A stretch of DNA of 64,000 nt from Halosimplex aquaticum (GTDB taxonomy: Archaea; Halobacteriota; Halobacteria; Halobacteriales; Haloarculaceae): assembly GCF_028747785.1 (NCBI RefSeq), contig NZ_CP118158.1, positions 3,596,001-3,660,000 on the forward strand, in the 5' to 3' direction. Position numbers and translations under genes: made by a program. Of this stretch, positions 49,192 to 60,663 are shown piece after piece; the stretch's first letter is position 1, and every line of letters begins with the position of its first letter. The notes under the pieces are model-generated. The model searched no databases and had not been told where the DNA came from. It saw nothing but the letters and a program-made list of their open reading frames with translations.

Positions 49192-51746
49192 GGTCGCTCG
49201 TCGGCCTCGCGCCGTTGCTGGTCGGGCTCGGGCTGGTCGCGCTCCTCGCGTTCGCGCCGCTGCATCGGGAACTGCGCACCGTCTCGATCCGGATCGCGCG
49301 CCGCTACTTCGCCCGGTACGTCTCGGAGGACGCGCCCCACCGACGACGCAGGTTGCGCGAGGCCTACGTCGACCAGACCTACCGGGCGTACGCCGCCGAG
49401 ACCTACCTCGTCACGGCGGTCGCGGCGGCGGCCGGCGCCATCGTCGGGGTGTACCTCACCGGCGGCGCCCTGCTGATCCTGCCGGCGGTCGGGGAGTTCA
49501 TCAACCAGCTTCCGAACGCGATGGCAAGCGCCCTCGGACGGCCGGAACTCGAACCGCAACTCACGCCGAAGCAGGTGTTCGCGGTCCTGACCGGCGGCGG
49601 TGCGTTGACCGGGCTGGGAGCCGCGGGGTTCGCCTACTGGTTCCGCTGGGAGCGCCCGCGCAGTCGCGCCGAGACGCGCAGGCGCGGCATCAACGAGGGA
49701 CTGCCGCGGACGGTGGCGTTCGTCTACGCGCTCTCGCGCGGCGGGATGGCGATGCCGGACGTGATGCGGACGCTCGCGCGCAACCGGGCCGTCTACGGCC
49801 ACGGCGCGGACGAGGTGTCCGTCGCGGTCCGCGAGATGGACCTCCTCGGCCGCGACATCATCACGGCGGTCCGGAACGTCACGAGGCGGACTCCCAGCGA
49901 GGAGTTCAAGACGTTCGGCGAGAACCTCGCGAGCGTCCTCCAGAGCGGCCAGAACCTGTCGGGCTTCCTGCGGGAGCAGTACGACCGCTACCAGGAGGAG
50001 GCGCTCGACCGCCAGGAGGACGTGCTCGAACTGCTCGCGACCATCGCGGAGGCGTACGTGACTGTCCTCGTGGCCGGGACGCTCTTCCTGATGACGATCC
50101 TACTGGTCTTCGGGCTGACGACGACCCGGACGATCAACTTCCTTCGGCTGCTCGCGTACGTGATGATCCCGCTGGCGAACCTGCTGTTCGTGGTCTACCT
50201 CTCGGGGAAGCTCGACCTGCTCGGCGTCGGTGGCGGGGCGGAGACGGGCGGGCTCGCCGAGTCCGTCCGCGGCAACGCCGGGTTGCCCGACCCGTCGTCG
50301 AAGTGGGACGGTGTTCCTGACTCGACTTCGGACAGTGACCCGGGATCGGCTTCGGACGGCCACCCGGGCTCGGAGCGCGGCAGCGATCGGCAGGCCACCG
50401 ACGGAGGGTACGCGACGGCGTCGATCGACCGACGACAGCTCGGCGCCTACGACGCGCTCGCTCGCGTCCGAGCGCTCTTCGACCGACCCGCACAGAAACT
50501 CCTCCGGCGGCCGACCGCGATCCTCTACGTGACCGTCCCGCTCGCGCTGCTCTCGGTGGCCCTCCGCGCGCCGGGGTTGTTCGTCGGCGACGTGCAGGTC
50601 CGCGCGCTCGACGACGTGCTCGTCCAGGCGCTGCTGGTGGTCGTCGGCTCGTTCGCCGTGGTCTGGGAGTACTACTCCCGCCGGATCAGGCGGATGGAGG
50701 CCGCGCTCCCCGAGTTCCTCGACCGACTCGCGAGCCTCAACCAGGCGGGGATGTCCGTCGTCGAGGCGCTCGAACGGGTCCGCGAGAGCGACCTGGGCGT
50801 GCTCTCCGTCGAGGTCGACCGGATCCACAGGGACATCACCTACGGCGCGAACGTCGACGACGCGCTGCGCCGCTTCGGCCTGCGCGTCCGGACGACGGCG
50901 ACGACGCGCGTCGTCACGCTGCTGACCAACGCGCTCCGGGCGAGCGGCGACGTCGCGCCGGTCCTGCGGATCGCCGGCCAGCAGGCCGCGGCGGAGCTGA
51001 AACTCCGACGCAAGCGGCGCCAGCAGATGTTCACCTACCTCGTCGTCATCTACGTCTCCTTCGCCGTGTTCCTGGTCATCATCGTCGCCGTCCAGGAAGT
51101 GCTCGTTCCGAGCCTCCCGAACAACGTCCCGACGCCGGAGAACACGAACCGAATGGCCGTCGACGTCGAGGCGTTCGCCCGCTTCGGCCGGGTGAACAAG
51201 GCCGCCTACACGCTCGTGTTCTTCCACACCGCCATCATCCAGGCCGTCCTCTCGGGGTTCGTCGCCGGCCAGCTGGGCGAGGGGTCGCTCAAGGACGGCG
51301 CGAAACACGCGGCGGTCCTGCTCGCCGTCGCCTACGCCGCGTTCGTGCTCCTCTCCTCGCCCGTCGCACAGGTGACGTTCTCCGACCAGACGATAACCGG
51401 CGACACCGTCACGGTCGACAGCGTCTCCCTCTCGGAGGGGGGATACGTCACGATCCGATCGAAGACCGCCGACGGCGAGATCGTCGGCCACAGCGGCTAC
51501 GTCCCGCCGGGCGACGAACGGGACGTCCGGATCGCGCTCCGCTCGACCTACAGCGACGAGATGGAGCTGTACGCCGTGCCGCACCTCGACACGGACGGTA
51601 ACGAGCGATTCGGCTACACCGGAGGGTCCGTCGACCGAACGTACCCGACCGAGCGAACCCGTATCTACGACGTAGCGCAGGTCCAGCGAGGAACGCGCGG
51701 TGCGGCGCTGAACCCGGTCAGGCGGCCGCGCTTCGCCGGGTTTTAG
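49188..51746 (+). CDS. Type IV pilus platform protein (PilC/TadC-like) with C-terminal DUF7282-like domain
   Basis: Polytopic membrane protein of 852 residues, the partner of the upstream ATPase. It has two T2SSF domains: one around residues 175-300 (GLPRTVAFVYALSRGGMAMPDVM ... FKTFGENLASVLQSGQNLSGF) and one around 500-620 (EFLDRLASLNQAGMSVVEALERV), each followed by membrane helices, with a Ser/Asp/Gly-rich linker (about 350-410). After the final helices (near residue 710) comes an exterior domain: VDSVSLSEGGYVTIR, VGHSGYVPPGDERDV and AVPHLDTDGNERFGY, matching the DUF7282 pattern. Such a C-terminal extension is not standard for the family. Confidence 0.88.
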   Translation: MRSLVGLAPLLVGLGLVALLAFAPLHRELRTVSIRIARRYFARYVSEDAPHRRRRLREAYVDQTYRAYAAETYLVTAVAAAAGAIVGVYLTGGALLILPAVGEFINQLPNAMASALGRPELEPQLTPKQVFAVLTGGGALTGLGAAGFAYWFRWERPRSRAETRRRGINEGLPRTVAFVYALSRGGMAMPDVMRTLARNRAVYGHGADEVSVAVREMDLLGRDIITAVRNVTRRTPSEEFKTFGENLASVLQSGQNLSGFLREQYDRYQEEALDRQEDVLELLATIAEAYVTVLVAGTLFLMTILLVFGLTTTRTINFLRLLAYVMIPLANLLFVVYLSGKLDLLGVGGGAETGGLAESVRGNAGLPDPSSKWDGVPDSTSDSDPGSASDGHPGSERGSDRQATDGGYATASIDRRQLGAYDALARVRALFDRPAQKLLRRPTAILYVTVPLALLSVALRAPGLFVGDVQVRALDDVLVQALLVVVGSFAVVWEYYSRRIRRMEAALPEFLDRLASLNQAGMSVVEALERVRESDLGVLSVEVDRIHRDITYGANVDDALRRFGLRVRTTATTRVVTLLTNALRASGDVAPVLRIAGQQAAAELKLRRKRRQQMFTYLVVIYVSFAVFLVIIVAVQEVLVPSLPNNVPTPENTNRMAVDVEAFARFGRVNKAAYTLVFFHTAIIQAVLSGFVAGQLGEGSLKDGAKHAAVLLAVAYAAFVLLSSPVAQVTFSDQTITGDTVTVDSVSLSEGGYVTIRSKTADGEIVGHSGYVPPGDERDVRIALRSTYSDEMELYAVPHLDTDGNERFGYTGGSVDRTYPTERTRIYDVAQVQRGTRGAALNPVRRPRFAGF

Positions 51747-51773
51747 GCGGATGGCCACCCTACCGACGCGGCG

Positions 51774-53489
51774 ATGGAACTGGCCGCCTTCGCAGAGCGG
51801 GCCCGAGCGATCGAAGCCGAGAGCGCCGACAGCGCGGTCCGCGAGCGTGTGACCGACCTGTTCGCGGCGGCGGGCGAGGACCTGCCCGTCGTCGCCCGAT
51901 ACGTGCAGGGCCGGGTGTTCCCCGCCCACGTCTCGACGAAACTCGACATCGGTCCCGCGCTGTGCTACGAGGCCATCGCGAAGGCGGCCGGTCCGAACGT
52001 CTCCGCCGACGACGTGGAGGGCCGCGTCGCCGACCTCGGTGACGTCGGCGAAGTCGCCGCGAGCTACGACTTCGGCGGCCAGCAGGGGCTCGGCGCGTTC
52101 GGCGCGGGCAGTGGCGGCGACGGCGGCTCGGGCTCGGACGGACTGACCGTGGCGGAGGTCGACAGCGAACTCCGCGACCTCGCCGCGACCGAAGGCGCCG
52201 GGAGCCAGGACACGAAACGCGACATCCTCTTCGGGCTGTTCAACCGGACCGAGGGCGACGAGGCGCGATATCTCGCGCGGCTCGTGCTCGCCGAGATGCG
52301 CATCGGCGTCGGCGAGGGGACCGTCCGAGACGCGATCGCCGACGCCTTCGACGTGCCGGTCGACGAGGTCGAGCGCGCGCTCCAGGTGACCAACGACTAC
52401 GGCGAAGTGGCGGTCGTCGCCCGCGACGAGGGAGTCGACGGCCTCGACGCGCTCGGACTGGAGATCGGCCGGCCGGTCGGCGCGATGCTCGCCCAGGCCG
52501 GGATCGTCACCGACGCGCTCGACGAGTGGGGCGAGGCCGCCGTCGAGTGGAAGTACGACGGGGCGCGCGTCCAGGTGCACCACGACCCCTCGCGGGAAGA
52601 CGGCGACGCCGAAGGCGACGGGCCCGAGACGCGACTGTTCTCCCGGAACATGGAGGACGTGACCGACCCGCTCCCGGAGGTCGTCGAGTTCGTCGACGAG
52701 GCCGTCGACGTTCCCGCGATCCTCGACGGGGAGGTCGTCGCCGTCGCCGAGGACGGCTCGCCGCTCCCGTTCCAGGAAGTCCTGCGGCGATTCCGCCGGA
52801 AACACGACGTGGCGAAGGCCCGCGAGGACGTGACCGTCGAGTTCCGGGCGTTCGACTGCCTGCACGCGGCGGGTGACGACCTGCTCGACGAACCGCTGGT
52901 CGACCGCCACGCCCGACTCGAAACCGTCCTCGGCGAGACCGGCGAGTCGGCGCTGTCCGCACTCGAACTGTCCGACGACCCGGACGAGATCGCCGACATC
53001 GAAGCCGAGTCGCTCGACGCCGGTCACGAGGGGATCATGCTCAAGAACCCCGAGTCGGCGTACACGCCCGGCCGCCGCGGGAAGAACTGGCTGAAGCGCA
53101 AGCCCGACGTGGAGACGCTCGACCTCGTTGTCACCGGCGCCGAGTGGGGCGAGGGCCGGCGCGCGGAACTGCTCGGGACCTTCCTGCTGTCGGCGCGGAC
53201 CGACGACGGGTTCGAGACGCTCGGCAAGGTCGCGACGGGCGTCACCGACGAGGAACTCGAGGAACTGACCGACCTGCTGGAGCCACACGTCCTCTCGGAG
53301 GACGGCACCGACGTGGACATCGACCCCGCCGTCGTCTTCGAGGTCGGCTACGAGGAGATCCAGGCCTCGCCCACCTACTCGTCGGGCTACGCCCTGCGAT
53401 TCCCGCGATTCCTGGGCGTCCGTGAGGACAAAGACCCCGACGACGCGGACTCGCTGGAACGCGTAGAGCGGTTGGCCGAACGGCAGTGA
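51774..53489 (+). CDS. lig: ATP-dependent DNA ligase
   Basis: Replicative and repair ligase of 571 residues. The nucleotidylation Lys is K260 in EWKYDGARVQVH. Motif III is in VEFRAFDCLHA, motif IV in GHEGIMLKNPES and motif V in KNWLKRKPDVETLDL. The N-terminal DNA-binding domain occupies residues 1-210 and the OB fold the C-terminus. A Gly/Ser-rich insert (GAGSGGDGGSGSD, near residue 110) is a halophile-typical loop. The gene starts 27 bp after the pilus gene, but with no functional link. Confidence 0.93.
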   Translation: MELAAFAERARAIEAESADSAVRERVTDLFAAAGEDLPVVARYVQGRVFPAHVSTKLDIGPALCYEAIAKAAGPNVSADDVEGRVADLGDVGEVAASYDFGGQQGLGAFGAGSGGDGGSGSDGLTVAEVDSELRDLAATEGAGSQDTKRDILFGLFNRTEGDEARYLARLVLAEMRIGVGEGTVRDAIADAFDVPVDEVERALQVTNDYGEVAVVARDEGVDGLDALGLEIGRPVGAMLAQAGIVTDALDEWGEAAVEWKYDGARVQVHHDPSREDGDAEGDGPETRLFSRNMEDVTDPLPEVVEFVDEAVDVPAILDGEVVAVAEDGSPLPFQEVLRRFRRKHDVAKAREDVTVEFRAFDCLHAAGDDLLDEPLVDRHARLETVLGETGESALSALELSDDPDEIADIEAESLDAGHEGIMLKNPESAYTPGRRGKNWLKRKPDVETLDLVVTGAEWGEGRRAELLGTFLLSARTDDGFETLGKVATGVTDEELEELTDLLEPHVLSEDGTDVDIDPAVVFEVGYEEIQASPTYSSGYALRFPRFLGVREDKDPDDADSLERVERLAERQ

Positions 53490-53555
53490 CCACGGGTATC
53501 GGAAGCGGCTACCCGGAGGCGAAGCCTTTTCGCCGTGACACCGGAACGCGGACGT

Positions 53556-54302
53556 ATGACAGTGCGACACGACGGCCTGACGGTCGACTGGCTCGGCTAC
53601 GCGACACTCCGCATCGAGGGCGACGACACCGTCGTCTACTTCGACCCCGGCCGATACGGGACCCTGACCGGCGAGTGGGAACCCGACACGCCCGGCGTCG
53701 GTCACCCGCCCGCCCAGGACTACGACGCACAGGACGGAGACATCGTCTGCGTCACACACATCCACCACTACGACAGCGACGGCGTGGAGCGGGTCGCCAG
53801 CGAGGACGCGACGGTCGTCGCCTTCGAGGGCATCGACGTGGCCGACAGCGACCGCGACCTGACCCCGATCGACGACCTCCCCTACGAGGTCGTCGAAGTC
53901 GGCATGGAGGACGAACTCGTCGTCGACGACGTGCCGATCATGACGGTCCCGGCGTACAACGACCCCGACGGGAAGAACGTCAACGAGGACGGCACGCCGA
54001 TCCACCCGGAGGGCATCGGCTGCGGGTTCGTCGCTTCCGTCGACGACACGAACGTCTTCTGGACGGGCGACTCCGACGCGCTCGACGGGCACGAGGAACT
54101 CGACGCGTCGCTGTTCGTCCCCTCGATCTCCCAGTCGTACACGATGGACCGCCACGACGCCGCAGACCTCGCCGAGGCGATGGACCCCGACCTCGTCCTC
54201 CCGATCCACTACAACACGTTCGAAGCGCTGGAGGGCGACAGCGGCGCCTTCGCTCAGGACGTGGCCAGGCGCGGCGTTCCCGTCGTCTTAGACGAGCGCT
54301 GA
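53556..54302 (+). CDS. MBL-fold hydrolase (UlaG-like)
   Basis: Metal-dependent hydrolase of 248 residues. Family features are DWLGYATLRIEGDDTVVYFDP at the N-terminus, the metal motif CVTHIHHYDSDGVER, then GCGFVASVDDTNVFWTGDSD and LPIHYNTFE. The metal motif reads HIHHYD rather than the canonical HxHxDH, as in UlaG-like proteins that vary here. A GTG at 53535 could add seven residues; ATG 53556 begins the domain more naturally. Substrate unknown. Confidence 0.82.
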   Translation: MTVRHDGLTVDWLGYATLRIEGDDTVVYFDPGRYGTLTGEWEPDTPGVGHPPAQDYDAQDGDIVCVTHIHHYDSDGVERVASEDATVVAFEGIDVADSDRDLTPIDDLPYEVVEVGMEDELVVDDVPIMTVPAYNDPDGKNVNEDGTPIHPEGIGCGFVASVDDTNVFWTGDSDALDGHEELDASLFVPSISQSYTMDRHDAADLAEAMDPDLVLPIHYNTFEALEGDSGAFAQDVARRGVPVVLDER

Positions 54303-54376
54303 GCGGCGTCAGTCGGCCGGCCCTACCGCCTCGCCGACGTTCGTGATCATCCCGGACGCTTTCTCCCGAACGTCCC

Positions 54377-54796
54377 TCACGCGCGCTGGACGGTGGTCTC
54401 GGCGACCGGTATCCGTTCTTCCTCGAACCGCCATTCGACTCGCACGGCTGCGCCGTATGCGACGCCGTCGACCGTTATCTGGTCGCCTTCCGTCACTTCG
54501 TCGTCGCCCTCCGCCGCGTCGGCCCAGACGGTCCGCCGGTCCCCGTCGACGACCACGTGTAATCTGTCGCTCCGGATGGCGTCACCCCCGTCGTGGGAGA
54601 CTGTGATACCGTTCTCCGTCGCCTCGACGGTGATCGACACCGTCGGCACGGCCGGGTCGCCATCGGGCGCGAGCACGAGCGATCCCGCGATCGCCGCACC
54701 GACGACCGCCACCGCCAGAATGACCACCACCCCGATGACTCCGACCGCGACGATCAACGCCGCGTTTCGCCCGCTGTCGCCACTCTCATCTGCCAT
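54377..54796 (-). CDS. Pilin-like single-pass secreted protein
   Basis: Protein of 139 residues with a short charged N-terminus (MADESGDSGRN) followed by a long hydrophobic helix (AALIVAVGVIGVVVILAVAVVGAAIAG) and a beta-rich exterior domain (TVSITVEATENGITVSHDGGDAI ... RVEWRFEEERIPVAETTV). The layout resembles archaeal type IV pilins (DUF1628 type), where PibD cleaves before the helix, but the usual A-V-S-P-V motif is absent. It lies 5 kb from the pilus ATPase pair. Pilin identity is an inference. Confidence 0.6.
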   Translation of the reverse strand: MADESGDSGRNAALIVAVGVIGVVVILAVAVVGAAIAGSLVLAPDGDPAVPTVSITVEATENGITVSHDGGDAIRSDRLHVVVDGDRRTVWADAAEGDDEVTEGDQITVDGVAYGAAVRVEWRFEEERIPVAETTVQRA

Positions 54797-54882
54797 ATCT
54801 CACGCACGAAACTGTTACTACATAAAAATTTCCGAGACAGCGTCCGAACCGGCCAACGGTGGTCCGCTCGCGATGACGCCGA

Positions 54883-55974
54883 TCAGAGGACGCCCATCTC
54901 GTCGAGGCGTTCCGGCAGGTAGGTCTCGGTCACGAAGTCCAGGCCGTAGGAGGCCAGGCTCTGCTGTTCGGACTTCTTCCCGATGTCGAGCTGGAGCTCG
55001 ATCTGCTCCTCCCAGTAGTCGGTCTGGAAGCGCGGGTCCTCCAGTTCGCTCTCCAGCGCGTTGACGTCCGAGTCGGCGAGCGGGTCCGTCGGCAGGTCGT
55101 ACTCGACGATGTCCTCGGGCTGGATGCCGATGAACTGGGCCTCCGGCGTGGCGAGGTACTCCGAGAGGTGCGCGCTCTTGATCGACCCGTAGGAGACCGA
55201 GCCGAAGATGCGGTACGACCACGGGTCGCCGTCAGTGAACACCGTGACCGGGAGGCCGAGTTCGTCGTGGAGGCGCTTGGTGAGCCGACGGGTCGCCCGC
55301 GCGGGCTGGCCGCCGAGGTGGACGACGAGCGCGTCGTACTCGTCGTCGAAACCGTTCTCGACGAGCCGGTCGCGCATACCACCGGTCTCCACGCAGAGGA
55401 CGAACTCCGCGTCGTTGTCGAGGAACTCGATTGTGTCGGGGTTGTTGGGGATCTGGTAACCGCCCTGGCCGACGTCGTCCTGGCAGTGGATCTCGCGGTC
55501 GCCGCGGTTGGTCTGCTCGCGGAGGAGCAGCGGCCCCATCACCTTCGCGCCGGACTCCTCCGGGCGCATGTGGAAGTCCTCGCGCTTGACCTCGGAGACG
55601 ATCTCCAGGTCCTCGATGAGGTTGTTCGACTCGTCCTGCGTGTTGAACTGGGCCTCGTCTAAGTCCCAGGACTCGCTGAGGTAGTAGAGTTCACGCAGGG
55701 TGGACGAGCGGTCCTGGTCGAGCTGGCGGGCGAGGAAGTCGATGGTGTAGGTCGCCTTGAGGAGCTTCTCTGCGCCGGAGATGGTCTTGGCCGTCCGCGT
55801 GCTCTCGCGGTCGCCGTACACCCAGACGTTTTTGTCCTCGTCGTACTCGATGTTGGACTTCGTCCGGGTCGGGATCCGCATCTTCGGGACGTCGCCCTCC
55901 TCGAACTGCTCGTAGAACTCCTCGGCCAGGTCGATCAGCTGTTCTCTCGCGTCCGCGTCTGTTTCCGTGCTCAT
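54883..55974 (-). CDS. top6A: DNA topoisomerase VI subunit A
   Basis: Catalytic subunit of the type IIB topoisomerase, 363 residues, homologous to Spo11. The active Tyr lies in [14 protein letters not shown] (YY near residue 102). The Toprim domain has [12 protein letters not shown] (Glu) and [12 protein letters not shown] (D-x-D). It forms an A2B2 complex with Top6B and relaxes and decatenates DNA. The gene begins 2 bp after the top6B stop, so the two are co-expressed. Confidence 0.95.
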   Translation of the reverse strand: MSTETDADAREQLIDLAEEFYEQFEEGDVPKMRIPTRTKSNIEYDEDKNVWVYGDRESTRTAKTISGAEKLLKATYTIDFLARQLDQDRSSTLRELYYLSESWDLDEAQFNTQDESNNLIEDLEIVSEVKREDFHMRPEESGAKVMGPLLLREQTNRGDREIHCQDDVGQGGYQIPNNPDTIEFLDNDAEFVLCVETGGMRDRLVENGFDDEYDALVVHLGGQPARATRRLTKRLHDELGLPVTVFTDGDPWSYRIFGSVSYGSIKSAHLSEYLATPEAQFIGIQPEDIVEYDLPTDPLADSDVNALESELEDPRFQTDYWEEQIELQLDIGKKSEQQSLASYGLDFVTETYLPERLDEMGVL

Positions 55975-55976
55975 TG

Positions 55977-58394
55977 TTATGCGTCTACCGTGAGTCGCTC
56001 TTCTTCCAGTCCCTCGACCGAGATCTCGAACTCGGCGCCGTCGTCGACCTCGTACTCCAGGGTGGTCTCGTCGCCGCTGGACACCGACGCGGACCACTTG
56101 ACGAACCACTCGCCGTCCATCTCGACGACGCTCGCGTCGCCGTTGGCCAGCGCGGGTTCGCTCCCCGCGACGATGTCCGTGATCTCGACGTCCGCCGCGC
56201 GGTCGGAGTTGTTCTCGATGGTCAGCCGGACCGTGTCGCCGTCGCGCTCGCGCTCGACGAGGACGTTGTTCATGATCCGCGCGAGCGTGTCGTCGATGTC
56301 GAGTTCCTCGCTGCCGGTCACCTGCGTCAGCTTCTCGGCCATCTCCGGCAGGATGGTCGCGAGTTTGTCCTGCTTCTCGCGGCGCTGCTGCATCGAGCGC
56401 CGCTTCTTCAGGAACGACTTCAGCTCGCGGGCCGCCTCCCGCATCGCGAGTTCGATCTCCGATTCGAGCTCGGGGACGTTCGCGACGGCGTCCTTCGACT
56501 CGCTGGTGAACGGGACGTTCGTCGACGCGATGTGGACCATGATGACGACCGGGCCGTTCGGGATGCCCGAGCCGCCGGGCTGGTCGAGGTTGTAGTTGCG
56601 CCAGTTGATGTTCTTGACCACGTCGGTCGTCGCACAGGCGCCGCGCTGGTAGACCAGCGGGACGCGGTTAGCGAAGCGCATCACCTCGGCCTTACCCTCC
56701 GCCTCGACGTCGCCGCCGTAGGCCAGGCCGGCCTCGACGATGAACGGGTCGCCGCCGTGGACGGAGGCGTCGCGGGTCGACGCCGAGTAGAAGTCGGCGT
56801 CGTACTCCTTTCGCAGGCCCTCCTCGATGAGGTCGGCGTTGATCGGGGCGAGGCAGTCGGTCGGCGGGGAGATGATGTCCGTCTCGCGCATCGCCTCCAG
56901 CAGCTGGCTGGAGGTGTCGCGGTCGTCGGCGATCTCCTTCACGTTCGGCGGGTCGTCGGGGACCCGCTCGGCGGACTCCCAGACGATCTCGACGACGTTC
57001 TCGCGAGCGGTCTCGCCGAAGGTCGCGTCGTCGTACTCCTCGGTCGCGTCCGCCGCGCGGCGGACGAACTCCCGGATCTCCTCGCGGGTGAACCGGTGGC
57101 GGCGGTCGTCGGCGTCGCCGAACTTCGGGGCGAGCCGGTCGGCCAGCCCCTGGATCGTCGCGTCGTCTTTCTGCGTGGTCGTCACCTCGTCGACGAGCCC
57201 GTAGAGGTCAGACCGGAGGCGTTCGTACTCGTCGTCGGCGTCGACGCCGATAACGGCCTGCCAGCCGGCCTCGACCGCGTTCTCGCGGACGGTCGATCCG
57301 AACGTGGTGTCGTACTTCTCCTCGACGTCGTCTGCCACGTCGTCGACGAGGGCGGAGAGTTCGTGGTGGGACACCCGCTCGTAGCCGTCGAGCGCGTCGG
57401 AGACGCGGTCGGCGAACTCGGCGGTCGCGTCGGCGCCCTTGTTGGCGACGGCGGCGTCGAGCGCGCGGGCCACGTCGGCGTCCTCGTGGGCTTCGGGCGG
57501 TCGCCAGGCCATCTCGCGGCCGAAGTGGCGGTCGCGGAAGTTGTCGATGACCGAGTCGGCGGTCTTGCCGCCGACGCGGGTGAACTCGCTCTGCAGGAAG
57601 CCCGACACCGAGTAGGACTCGGTGGCGTCGAGCATCTTGATGAGCGTCCCGAGTTCGACCCCGTGAGGGTGGGGCCGGATCTCCTCGGTCTCCTCGGGGA
57701 GCTGGTCGGTCACCCGCTCGTACTTCATGTGTTCGCTCGGCTCGCGCAGCTCGATGCGGGCGTGGGGGTTGACGACCGCGGTGTGTTTGATGTAGTCGTG
57801 GAGCTGGTTGCGGGCGCGCATGTTCGCCTCCATCTCCAGTTCGATGCGCGTCCCGTGGGGGCGCTCCCAGGTGGTCGTCTCCTCGACGTCGATTTCGGGC
57901 TCGTTGGTGTCTGTGTCGATGATGAGCTCGAAGTACTCGGCGTCGACGCCGCCCTTCGTCCGGGAGGTGATCTTCGCGGGCTTGCCGGAGGTGAGCTGGG
58001 AGTACAGCACCGCCGCGGAGATACCGATCCCCTGCTGGCCGCGGTTCTGCTCGCGCTTGTGGAACCGCGACCCGTAGAGCAGCTTCCCGAAGACCTTGGG
58101 GATCTGCTCTTTGGTGATGCCGGGACCGTTGTCCTCGACGATGAGGCGGTAGTAGTCCCCCGCCTCCTGGATCTCGACGTAGATGTCGGGGGCGATGCCG
58201 GCCTCTTCGCAGGCGTCCAGTGCGTTGTCGACCGCCTCTTTCACGGCGGTCACGAGTCCTCGGGCTCCGCTGTCGAACCCGAGCATGTGCTTGTTCTTCT
58301 CGAAGAACTCGGCGATGGAGATCGACCGCTGGCTCTCTGCCAGCTCCTCGGCGATCCCCTCACCCTCGCCGAGTTGCGACTGATACGATGTCAT
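55977..58394 (-). CDS. top6B: DNA topoisomerase VI subunit B
   Basis: ATPase subunit of topoisomerase VI, 805 residues. GHKL motifs are [16 protein letters not shown] (N box), [14 protein letters not shown] (G1) and [19 protein letters not shown] (G2); the switch Lys should be in the transducer region. The protein is longer than the Sulfolobus form (about 530), with a large halophile insert around residues 290-500 and a C-terminal immunoglobulin-like domain ([17 protein letters not shown]). CTTAAAAG about 27 bp upstream (58421-58428) is a good TATA for a leaderless start. Confidence 0.95.
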   Translation of the reverse strand: MTSYQSQLGEGEGIAEELAESQRSISIAEFFEKNKHMLGFDSGARGLVTAVKEAVDNALDACEEAGIAPDIYVEIQEAGDYYRLIVEDNGPGITKEQIPKVFGKLLYGSRFHKREQNRGQQGIGISAAVLYSQLTSGKPAKITSRTKGGVDAEYFELIIDTDTNEPEIDVEETTTWERPHGTRIELEMEANMRARNQLHDYIKHTAVVNPHARIELREPSEHMKYERVTDQLPEETEEIRPHPHGVELGTLIKMLDATESYSVSGFLQSEFTRVGGKTADSVIDNFRDRHFGREMAWRPPEAHEDADVARALDAAVANKGADATAEFADRVSDALDGYERVSHHELSALVDDVADDVEEKYDTTFGSTVRENAVEAGWQAVIGVDADDEYERLRSDLYGLVDEVTTTQKDDATIQGLADRLAPKFGDADDRRHRFTREEIREFVRRAADATEEYDDATFGETARENVVEIVWESAERVPDDPPNVKEIADDRDTSSQLLEAMRETDIISPPTDCLAPINADLIEEGLRKEYDADFYSASTRDASVHGGDPFIVEAGLAYGGDVEAEGKAEVMRFANRVPLVYQRGACATTDVVKNINWRNYNLDQPGGSGIPNGPVVIMVHIASTNVPFTSESKDAVANVPELESEIELAMREAARELKSFLKKRRSMQQRREKQDKLATILPEMAEKLTQVTGSEELDIDDTLARIMNNVLVERERDGDTVRLTIENNSDRAADVEITDIVAGSEPALANGDASVVEMDGEWFVKWSASVSSGDETTLEYEVDDGAEFEISVEGLEEERLTVDA

Positions 58395-58420
58395 CCGTGC
58401 GACCCCCTACTGCCGGACGG

Positions 58421-58428
58421 CTTAAAAG
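58421..58428 (-). promoter_or_regulatory. TATA element of the top6BA operon
   Basis: CTTTTAAG on the minus strand, ending 27 bp before the top6B ATG at 58394. The divergent gyrB TATA lies about 200 bp away. Confidence 0.6.
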
Positions 58429-58620
58429 GCGTTCGCCGGCAGAGTGAAAGTGAAACCGGTCCACTCCGGCGCCCCCCTGCGGCGTGTGACCGGATGGCAG
58501 GCGCCCCCCGCGAACCGGCCGAAACGGGCCGGGTGTACCAGGCCTGCGAACGGATCCGGGCGATTTCACGGTGGAAACGGTCTCTCGTCCGTCAGTCTCG
58601 CGCTCGCGCGCGTGCGAGAG

Positions 58621-60575
<1,955 letters not shown>

Positions 60576-60663
60576 TGTCCCCCCGCCGGGACCGCCCGGG
60601 CCGCACGCCGACGCAATCCCGGACCCCGACTGACACCACCGGAGAAAACACCACGGTGACACC

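Noticed and set aside
50100-54209. 1,369-codon minus-strand open frame
   Set aside because: It runs antisense through the pilus platform, ligase and MBL genes, which all carry strong family motifs. High-GC codon bias creates such shadows.
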